From Chloroflexota bacterium (lineage in GTDB: Bacteria > Chloroflexota > Dehalococcoidia > Lucifugimonadales > Lucifugimonadaceae), in assembly GCA_027618835.1 (NCBI GenBank), contig JAQCHZ010000002.1, forward strand, positions 1-37,500: 37,500 bases of DNA, written 5' to 3'. Position 1 is the stretch's first letter. Each line of letters begins with the position of its first letter. Under the pieces are notes generated by a model, which searched no databases, was not told where the DNA came from, and was given only the letters and a program-made list of their open reading frames with translations. This document shows positions 31,547-37,500 of this stretch, piece after piece. Made by a program: the position numbers and the translations under genes.

Positions 31547-31901
31547 ACGAGATGTGTTGACCCTTGCGGGTCGGAGTCTATTGTCGCGAACTGTGGGCGG
31601 AAAGCTAGTGTTGTGAGGTTGGCTAATGGCACTGAATGGTGTGGGTGACATTGTTTTGACTGCGGTGGTTCGTGGTCTGGATGGCCTGATTAGTTACTGG
31701 AAATCTTCTACGGATGGTCGATCAGTGGTGTGGATCGGGATTCAGCGACACTTAGGCCCCCCCCCCGCCTTTGCTGACCCTTCGACGGTGCTCAGGATGC
31801 ACTTCGCTCGGGAAATCGGTGGTTGGCTGGGATGAGAGCGCACAGCTGGGAAGGAGCTAGAGGGTTTTCAGAAATTCTATGAGTGCGAGACGAGTTTTTG
31901 G
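31547..31901. other. intergenic, no gene recognised
   Basis: This 355-bp stretch contains a run of ten C residues at 31757-31766 and a segment CCCTTCGACGGTGCTCAGG (from about 31778), which looks like a dispersed intergenic repeat of a kind common in environmental genomes. A 69-codon plus-strand frame here has no ribosome binding site or family resemblance and was not accepted. Confidence 0.45.
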
Positions 31902-33320
31902 TTACAAGCCCAGAATCGACTGTAGATCGGCTAAAACCGCGTCGAGTGTGGAATTGTCGGGGGTCTCGGCGTAGATTCGTACGAGTGGCTCGGTGCCTGA
32001 CATACGGACCACGGCCCACGAACCACCGACGAGGTTGAAGCGTACTCCGTCACGTCGGTCTTCTGACTCAACGGTTATACCGCCGAGTGTCTTGGGTGAG
32101 GTTGCTACGACTCGATTCGCTAAATCGACGCGCTGCGATTCGTCGTAAGAAACGTCGATTCTGCGGAATGTATGAGGTCCAACGAGCGTGTGCAAGTCGG
32201 CCAATAATTCCGTTGGCTTCTTGCCGCTCATCATCATTGCTTCGAGGAACAGTAGTCCTGATAGCGAGCCGTCACGCTCGGGCACGTGTCCTTTGAACGC
32301 GTATCCGCCGCTTTCTTCGCCGCCCATTGAGCAGCCGTTTTCGATCATTGTTGGTCCCACGAACTTGAATCCGACGGGCGTCCGGTAGATTGGTGCGCCG
32401 TAGTGGGCAGATAGTTTGTCGACCATCGACGACATCGTGATGGTGCAGGCGACTCCGCCGCGCTCGTTTCGACGACCCATGAAGTGATCGGTAAGAAGCG
32501 AAAACACTTCGAGAGTAGTGAGGTAACGACCGTTTTCGTCGACGATTCCGACTCTGTCGGCATCTCCATCGAGCGCTATTCCTATGTCGGCTCCGAGTTC
32601 TTTAACTGCTTCTGACAACGGGATTAAGTTGTGCTCGATCGGTTCCGGTTGGTCCATGCCCGGAAAGTTAGGGTTCTGGTCAGATCGAATTTCTGTGACT
32701 TCGATCGCTCCACCTGCGAGCATCTGAGGGATGATTCCAGCACCTGAACCGTGCATTGCATCGACTACTACTTTTAACGGCTGTTTCTTTATCGGGGCGA
32801 CATCGATTACTCGGTGGAGCTGTTCTAAATAAGGAGCGATGACATCGAAGACGGTGTTACTGCCTGATTCGCCTGTTGCACCAGAGCCTTTTCCGTCGAG
32901 GACGTCGGCGAGGTGTTCTTCGATCTTGCCAACTTCTGTCGGAGTTGCCGATCCGCCAGCAGATGATTTCACTTTGAAGCCGTTCCACTCTGGTGGATTG
33001 TGGCTGGCGGTGATCATGACGCCGTTTGCTGCTTTGTGATCGACAACTGCGAAGCTGCAGGCTGGCGTAGGAGCGGAGACATCGAACATGTGTGTGTCGA
33101 TGCCGTAGCTGTTCACAACATCGGCTACTGCTTGGGCGAATCGGGGTGACCCGTACCGAGTGTCGAATCCGACTACTAATCCTTGGTCGGCTCTTCCGGT
33201 CGCTACAAGATTCCTTGCCACAGCTTCGCCACACGCTCGTACATTGGCGAAGGTGAACTCTTGGGCGATGATCGCTCTCCAGCCATCGGTTCCGAATTTT
33301 ATCTGGGGGCGATCGCTCAT
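31902..33320 (-). CDS. phosphoglucomutase/phosphomannomutase family protein
   Basis: This 472-residue alpha-D-phosphohexomutase begins KFGTDGWRAIIAQEF. The phosphoserine loop TASHNP has Ser106 as the phosphorylated residue, the metal-binding loop DGDADR is at 251-256, the sugar-binding loop is GGEESGG near 339, and the phosphate-binding loop RMSGTEPLVRIY is near the C-terminus. It interconverts hexose-1- and 6-phosphates for glycogen, nucleotide sugars or cell-envelope glycans. Which sugar it prefers is not clear. It is on the same strand as, and downstream of, metK, with a terminator between them. Confidence 0.92.
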   Translation of the reverse strand: MSDRPQIKFGTDGWRAIIAQEFTFANVRACGEAVARNLVATGRADQGLVVGFDTRYGSPRFAQAVADVVNSYGIDTHMFDVSAPTPACSFAVVDHKAANGVMITASHNPPEWNGFKVKSSAGGSATPTEVGKIEEHLADVLDGKGSGATGESGSNTVFDVIAPYLEQLHRVIDVAPIKKQPLKVVVDAMHGSGAGIIPQMLAGGAIEVTEIRSDQNPNFPGMDQPEPIEHNLIPLSEAVKELGADIGIALDGDADRVGIVDENGRYLTTLEVFSLLTDHFMGRRNERGGVACTITMSSMVDKLSAHYGAPIYRTPVGFKFVGPTMIENGCSMGGEESGGYAFKGHVPERDGSLSGLLFLEAMMMSGKKPTELLADLHTLVGPHTFRRIDVSYDESQRVDLANRVVATSPKTLGGITVESEDRRDGVRFNLVGGSWAVVRMSGTEPLVRIYAETPDNSTLDAVLADLQSILGL

Positions 33321-33350
33321 TCTGGAAGCTGCCTTTGCTCGTTAAATAGT

Positions 33351-33384
33351 TCGGGGCAGTCTGCATGCTTACAGACTGCCCCGA
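33351..33384. terminator. metK terminator
   Basis: TCGGGGCAGTCTG (33351-33363) pairs perfectly with CAGACTGCCCCGA (33372-33384) over 13 bp with an 8-nt loop. On the minus strand it is followed by ACTATTT. It separates metK from the phosphohexomutase gene. Confidence 0.8.
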
Positions 33385-33409
33385 GTTTATTAGAGCTATC
33401 GAACGGGTA

Positions 33410-34585
33410 CTAGGCTTTTAGAGCCTCGACTCGATCGAGTTTCTCCCAAGGGAGATCCAGATCGTCTCGTCCAAAGTGACCGTACGCAGCAGTCTGCTGG
33501 TAGATCGGACGTCGTAGGTCGAAGTGATCGATGATCGCCTGAGGTCGGAGGTCGAAGTTGGCTTTCACCAGTTCAACGAGTTCGCTCTCGGGTTTGTTGC
33601 CTGTGCCTTTGGTGTCGACCTGAATCGAAATCGGAGTCGATACGCCGATGGCGTACGACAACTGAACTTCGGCTCGGTCAGCAAGACCAGCGGCTACGAG
33701 GTTCTTTGCAACCCAGCGAGCAGCGTACGCACCTGAACGGTCGACCTTCGTTGGGTCCTTACCAGAGAAAGCGCCTCCGCCGTGGCGAGCACTTCCACCG
33801 TAGGTATCGACGATGATCTTTCGTCCAGTAAGACCTGCATCACCAACCGGGCCACCAATTACGAATCGACCCGATGGGTTGATGTAGTACTTGGTGTTGG
33901 CGTCGAGCAGGTCGGCAGGAACAACTTCACGAATGACGTGCTGCTGAATATCGGCAGCGATCTGTTCGTTGGTCGCGTCGGGATCGTGCTGTGCTGAGAT
34001 GACGATGGTGTCGACTCGGACAGGTTTGTGATCTTCGGTGTACTCGATTGTTACCTGACTCTTGGTGTCGGGTCGGAGGTAAGAAATCGTGTTGTCGCGT
34101 CGAACATCCGACAATCGTTTTGTTAGTCGGTGTGCGAGATCGATCGGAAGCGGCATGAACGAAGGAGTTTCATTGGCAGCGTAGCCAATCATCATTCCTT
34201 GGTCACCAGCTCCGACTTCATTGGCGGCGCCTTCGCCCCGCACTTCAAGTGCTTCGGTTACACCGGCTGAGATATCGACTGATTGTTCGTCGAGTGCGAT
34301 GAGAATCGCACAGGCATCGCAGTCGAATCCATAAGATGGATCGTCGTATCCGATTTTGCGAATGGTTTCTCGAACGATCCCTCGTATGTCGACATCGGCT
34401 TTAGATGTGATTTCTCCGAACACCAGAACAAGTCCGGTGGTTATGGAAGTCTCGCATGCAACTCGGCTCATAGGATCTTGAGCGAGGAGTGCATCCAGAA
34501 TACCGTCGGATATTTGGTCGGCCATCTTATCGGGATGACCTTCGGATACAGATTCCGAGGTTAGTAAGTAGTTTGTGTTGACCAT
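33410..34585 (-). CDS. metK: S-adenosylmethionine synthetase
   Basis: This 391-residue enzyme makes SAM from methionine and ATP. Visible motifs are [19 protein letters not shown] at the N-terminus, [12 protein letters not shown] (methionine and ATP site), and [23 protein letters not shown] (the glycine-rich P-loop-like segment), all in the right order and spacing. The chosen ATG at 34585 begins [11 protein letters not shown]; the longer frame to 34627 adds unconserved residues across a hairpin. It is next to ahcY, consistent with the methyl cycle. Confidence 0.97.
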   Translation of the reverse strand: MVNTNYLLTSESVSEGHPDKMADQISDGILDALLAQDPMSRVACETSITTGLVLVFGEITSKADVDIRGIVRETIRKIGYDDPSYGFDCDACAILIALDEQSVDISAGVTEALEVRGEGAANEVGAGDQGMMIGYAANETPSFMPLPIDLAHRLTKRLSDVRRDNTISYLRPDTKSQVTIEYTEDHKPVRVDTIVISAQHDPDATNEQIAADIQQHVIREVVPADLLDANTKYYINPSGRFVIGGPVGDAGLTGRKIIVDTYGGSARHGGGAFSGKDPTKVDRSGAYAARWVAKNLVAAGLADRAEVQLSYAIGVSTPISIQVDTKGTGNKPESELVELVKANFDLRPQAIIDHFDLRRPIYQQTAAYGHFGRDDLDLPWEKLDRVEALKA

Positions 34586-34618
34586 ATTTAGCTTTGAATA
34601 GTCTGTGTGGTAGATATG

Positions 34619-34649
34619 CCCCGGCAACTTCTTTACGAAATTGCCGGGG
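34619..34649. terminator. hairpin between ahcY and metK
   Basis: CCCCGGCAA (34619-34627) pairs with TTGCCGGGG (34641-34649) over 9 bp. Plus-strand reading is followed by TCATTTT; minus-strand reading is followed by CATATC, so it is not a textbook terminator for ahcY. It could be an attenuator in the metK leader. Confidence 0.6.
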
Positions 34650-34681
34650 TCATTTTAGCCAGTTATCTAGCTAGCGGGAGG

Positions 34682-35935
34682 TTAAGTTCCGACTTTCCAG
34701 CTGTTTAGGTAAACATCTTGCTCAGCAGTAAGCGTGTCGTAAGACATGCCCATTGCGCCAAGCTTGAGGCTGGCGATGTGGGTATCTACTTCTGTCGGCA
34801 ACGTGTATACGCCCGGGTCGAGCTTCTTGTAGTTCTGCATGATGTACTCACCAGCAAGAGCCTGGTTAGCAAAGCTCATGTCCATTACTGAAGGCGGGTG
34901 ACCTTCGGCTGCACCAAGGTTGATCAATCGACCCTGTGCGAGCAAGAAGACTTTTCGTCCGTCTTCAAGTGTGTACTCTTCAACGAATTCACGAACGCTT
35001 CGTTTTGCTTCAGACATTGCTTCGAGTGCTTCAACGTTGATTTCAATGTTGAAGTGACCCGAGTTGGCAACAACTGCGCCATCTTTCATGTTCTCGAAGT
35101 GCTTGCCGTCGATTGCCTTCATACCACCAGTAACGGTAAGGAAGATGTCGCCGATCTTGCAGGCTTCGTCCATGCTCATGACCGAGTGGCCATCCATGAC
35201 AGCTTCGAGAGCCTTCACTGGGTCGACTTCACACACAACGGTGTGGGCGCCCATGCCTTTGGCTCGCATTGCAAAGCCCTTGCCACACCAGCCGTAACCG
35301 ACGGTGACAACAGTTTTGCCAGTGATGAGCATGTTAGTTGCTCGTATGATTCCGTCGAGTGAGCTCTGGCCTGTGCCGTAGCGGTTGTCGAACATGTGCT
35401 TGGTTTGCGAATCGTTTACAGCAACGATCGGGTAAGCAAGCTTGCCTTCACGGTGAAGAGCCTTCAAACGAATTACACCGGTAGTGGTTTCTTCCATTCC
35501 ACCGAGTACACCCTCGAGGAGGTGAGTCTTGTCCTTGTGGAGCATTGCTACCACGTCGGCGCCATCATCCATTGTGATCTGCGGACCTGTTTCGACAGTT
35601 GCGACCATGTGGTCGAAGTATGTCTTTTCGTCTTCACCTTTGATCGCGTAGATCGGGATACCAGACTCAACGAGGTGAGCTGCGATATCGTCTTGAGTCG
35701 AAAGCGGGTTCGATGCACATAGAGTGAGATCGGCACCGGCAGCCTTCAGGGTGTGGGCAAGGTTCGCAGTTTCTGCGGTGATGTGCAGACAACCTGCGAG
35801 CTTGATGCCATCAAGAGGCTTTTCTTTTGCGAAACGCTCTTTGATGGTTCGAAGAACGGGCATTTCACGTTCTGCCCATTCGGCACGTAGTCGGCCTTTT
35901 TCGGCAAGACTAATGTCTTTAATGTCGTAATCCAT
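34682..35935 (-). CDS. ahcY: adenosylhomocysteinase (S-adenosylhomocysteine hydrolase)
   Basis: This 417-residue NAD-dependent enzyme splits S-adenosylhomocysteine into homocysteine and adenosine. It shows [19 protein letters not shown] (substrate site), [19 protein letters not shown], the dinucleotide-binding loop GYGWCGKG near residue 217, and NSGHFNIEI near 293. The length fits the bacterial group without the plant/animal insertion. GGAG eight bases before the ATG at 35935 supports this start over 35956. It precedes metK on the same strand; a hairpin of uncertain role lies between them. Confidence 0.96.
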   Translation of the reverse strand: MDYDIKDISLAEKGRLRAEWAEREMPVLRTIKERFAKEKPLDGIKLAGCLHITAETANLAHTLKAAGADLTLCASNPLSTQDDIAAHLVESGIPIYAIKGEDEKTYFDHMVATVETGPQITMDDGADVVAMLHKDKTHLLEGVLGGMEETTTGVIRLKALHREGKLAYPIVAVNDSQTKHMFDNRYGTGQSSLDGIIRATNMLITGKTVVTVGYGWCGKGFAMRAKGMGAHTVVCEVDPVKALEAVMDGHSVMSMDEACKIGDIFLTVTGGMKAIDGKHFENMKDGAVVANSGHFNIEINVEALEAMSEAKRSVREFVEEYTLEDGRKVFLLAQGRLINLGAAEGHPPSVMDMSFANQALAGEYIMQNYKKLDPGVYTLPTEVDTHIASLKLGAMGMSYDTLTAEQDVYLNSWKVGT

Positions 35936-35953
35936 GATTTCTCCGGACTTGTA

Positions 35954-36060
35954 CAACGTGTTTTAACGTTGCTAGTTAAGAAGTTATGTATTTGGTCCGG
36001 GCGATGGGCGCTTTCGTCGCCGTCAGCTCAGAGGGGGGCAAGATGAAATGATTCCATCCC
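35954..36060 (-). promoter_or_regulatory. structured leader of ahcY
   Basis: Minus-strand reading shows two stem-loops: GGCG/CGCC with a GAAA tetraloop near 36009-36023, and CAACGT/ACGTTG (35954-35959 with 35966-35971), which ends close to the ribosome binding site. A long GC-rich block (GGGCGATGGGCG on the plus strand) surrounds the first. An RNA element controlling ahcY is possible, but it does not match any SAM or SAH riboswitch consensus I can recall. Confidence 0.3.
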
Positions 36061-36085
36061 TTAGACAAAATCTATTTTATTGGAA

Positions 36086-37000
36086 TTAAGTTAAAGGATT
36101 GAAACGGGTGAGATCGACAAATGCTTTGAAGCGTTCATCGATATCGGATTTAGTTAGGTTTTTTATGCGGTCGAGACCGAAGTCTTCGACAGCGAACGAA
36201 GCCATTGTGCTACCAACGATGGCGGCGGTGCGTAGCGATTCTTCATCGACTTTATCGACAGATGCGAGATAGCCCATGAATCCTCCGGCAAACGAATCGC
36301 CAGCTCCGGTGGGGTCAACGACCCTTTCTAATGGGTAAGCAGGCGCTGCAAACGAGAAGTTCTCGCCAAACAGCGTTGCACCGTACTCACCACGTTTGAT
36401 CACCGTAGAGTTGGGGCCGAGTTTGATAATCGCTTTTGCTGCGTCGGGAAGATGGTCTTCGCCGGTTAGTTGCTTTGCTTCTTCTTCGTTAATGAGAAGC
36501 GTATCGACCTTGCTGATGAGATCGGTAAGTACCGGTTTTGCGATATCGATCCACAGGTTCATCGTATCGTTGGCGACCATCTTCGGTCGTTTTGCCATTG
36601 AATCGAGAACTTTCAATTGAAGATTCGGGTCGATGTTAGCGAGGAACAGATAAGGAGCATTTGCGTGTGCATCGTTCAGTTCGGGTTCAAATTCACCAAA
36701 CACGTTTAGCTGAGTATCGAGGGTCACCGCAGTATTGATGTCCTCCATGTACTCGCCGCTCCATCGGAAAGTTTTGCCATCAGCTTTCACTAGACCGGAA
36801 GTATCGATATCGTGGCTTTGCAGCATTGCAATATCGGCTGGATCGAAATCATCACCGACTACACCGATCATTCCAACCTCTGTGAAGTAACTCGCAGAGA
36901 CAGAGAAGTAGGTGGCTGCTCCACCGAGCTGAGATTCACGCTTGCCTGCAGGGGTTTCAACCGCGTCGTACGCGACGGAACCAACAACCAGAATTTTCAA
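36086..37000 (-). CDS. PfkB-family kinase, possibly adenosine kinase
   Basis: This 304-residue ribokinase-fold enzyme has an N-terminal GSVAYDAVETPAG, QLGGAATYFSVSASYF (substrate binding), NEEEAKQLTG near 190 and DPTGAGDSFAGGFMGYLAS near 240 with the catalytic Asp and anion hole. Members phosphorylate sugars or nucleosides. Its position directly upstream of ahcY on the same strand suggests it consumes the adenosine made there, but sugar kinases of the same family cannot be excluded. Confidence 0.85.
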   Translation of the reverse strand: MKILVVGSVAYDAVETPAGKRESQLGGAATYFSVSASYFTEVGMIGVVGDDFDPADIAMLQSHDIDTSGLVKADGKTFRWSGEYMEDINTAVTLDTQLNVFGEFEPELNDAHANAPYLFLANIDPNLQLKVLDSMAKRPKMVANDTMNLWIDIAKPVLTDLISKVDTLLINEEEAKQLTGEDHLPDAAKAIIKLGPNSTVIKRGEYGATLFGENFSFAAPAYPLERVVDPTGAGDSFAGGFMGYLASVDKVDEESLRTAAIVGSTMASFAVEDFGLDRIKNLTKSDIDERFKAFVDLTRFNPLT

Positions 37001-37072
37001 TTGAATATCTCCGTCCCCGTCATCTTCTAATAAAGAAATAGGACTCTATTGCTGTATTACGTTCGGGTTGAG

Positions 37073-37426
37073 TTACTTCTCGTCGCCGGTCGAGTAGGGG
37101 AGTCCTTTTTGGATCCAGGTACCGGTACCGTCTTCAACATTGAAGAGTCGGTCGGATTCTGCACCCATGGCAGCAGCGTACTCGGCAGCCAGACCTGATC
37201 GTGCTCCAACTTCGCAGATGAAAAGGAGTTTTCCTTCTTCTGGGATTTCGGCGAACCTGGGGATAACGTCATCGACTGGAATCCAGAGTGCGCCCTTGAC
37301 GTGTCCACCTGCGTATTCATCATCTCGGCGTACATCTATGACGGTTGCTTCGCCAGATTTGACCATTTCGTTGGCCTCTTCAGCTGAGACTCTGGTGTAC
37401 GGCTCGCCGGGAACATTCCTGGGCAT
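37073..37426 (-). CDS. rhodanese-like domain protein
   Basis: This single-domain rhodanese of 117 residues has VIDVRRDDEYAGGHVKGALWIPVDDV and the active-site loop CEVGARS (Cys71), followed by AAEYAAAMG and VEDGTGTWIQKGLP. The six-residue loop fits sulfurtransferases that move sulfane sulfur to thiol acceptors. AAGGA lies ten bases before the ATG at 37426; the upstream TTG extension is unsupported. It is the first visible gene in the minus-strand run leading to pfkB-ahcY-metK. Confidence 0.85.
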   Translation of the reverse strand: MPRNVPGEPYTRVSAEEANEMVKSGEATVIDVRRDDEYAGGHVKGALWIPVDDVIPRFAEIPEEGKLLFICEVGARSGLAAEYAAAMGAESDRLFNVEDGTGTWIQKGLPYSTGDEK

Positions 37427-37500
37427 TGATTCTGGGTCCTTAATAATTAGGCAATAAGAATTTGCCAAATAGTTGTTAAAAATTACGTGCGTGTGTTTGC

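Noticed and set aside
31626..31835. 69-codon plus-strand frame containing the ten-C run
   Set aside because: No ribosome binding site or family resemblance, and the frame depends on a homopolymer in an intergenic repeat.

Overview
The window looks like a chromosomal segment of a free-living bacterium, most likely a marine or uncultured Chloroflexota (Dehalococcoidia / SAR202-like). This is inferred from content only: three enolase-superfamily paralogues within 14 kb together with SMP-30, ThuA, LDH2 and aldo/keto-reductase genes (a sugar-acid or recalcitrant-organic-matter repertoire), short operons, and a Chloroflexota-like IS6-family transposase. No rRNA, CRISPR array or intact prophage is present.

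Layout. (1) 1-4.3 kb: a zinc-ribbon protein, a large O-antigen-ligase/TPR membrane protein with a structured leader, a decayed TagO-like gene, and tRNA-Trp, tRNA-Leu(GAG) and tRNA-Cys. (2) 4.2-14.1 kb: an accessory, mosaic stretch. It starts immediately after tRNA-Cys with a phage terminase small-subunit relic. It carries at least seven terminal-repeat relics of one IS6-family element, mostly in the same orientation, separating small cargo units: a 14-codon ORF with its own promoter and terminator, a RimK-like ATP-grasp ligase, an HTH fragment and a lipoprotein. It continues with an RpoD-like sigma factor, a LicC-like nucleotidyltransferase coupled to a small membrane protein, and a tandem universal stress protein. 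It ends in degenerate sequence where a 21-bp direct repeat of the post-tRNA-Cys terminator reappears. (3) 14.2-29.2 kb: the metabolic region, with a mannonate-dehydratase-like enzyme, two galactonate-dehydratase-like enzymes, an operon ThuA - SMP-30 - ABM, DinB and Ada-type zinc proteins, BipA/TypA, a 1-Cys peroxiredoxin, an LDH2 dehydrogenase, an EamA transporter and an aldo/keto reductase. (4) 29.3-30.2 kb: a full-length but inactivated copy of the IS6-family element. (5) 30.2-37.4 kb: housekeeping genes centred on S-adenosylmethionine: MTA phosphorylase, metK, ahcY and a PfkB kinase, with a phosphohexomutase, tRNA-Leu(TAA) and a rhodanese.

How they work together. MetK makes SAM, AhcY recycles S-adenosylhomocysteine, the PfkB kinase next to ahcY may salvage the adenosine released, and MTAP salvages methylthioadenosine, giving a nearly complete methyl-cycle and salvage block. 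The enolase-superfamily dehydratases, the lactonase-like SMP-30 protein and the two oxidoreductases form a plausible sugar-acid degradation set, although no substrate can be assigned from sequence alone. The most unusual parts are the compact sORF transcription unit at 5.2-5.5 kb, the IS6-end mosaic around it, and several visibly decaying genes (a beta-lactamase N-terminus, TagO, terminase, and the lost start codon of the EamA transporter).
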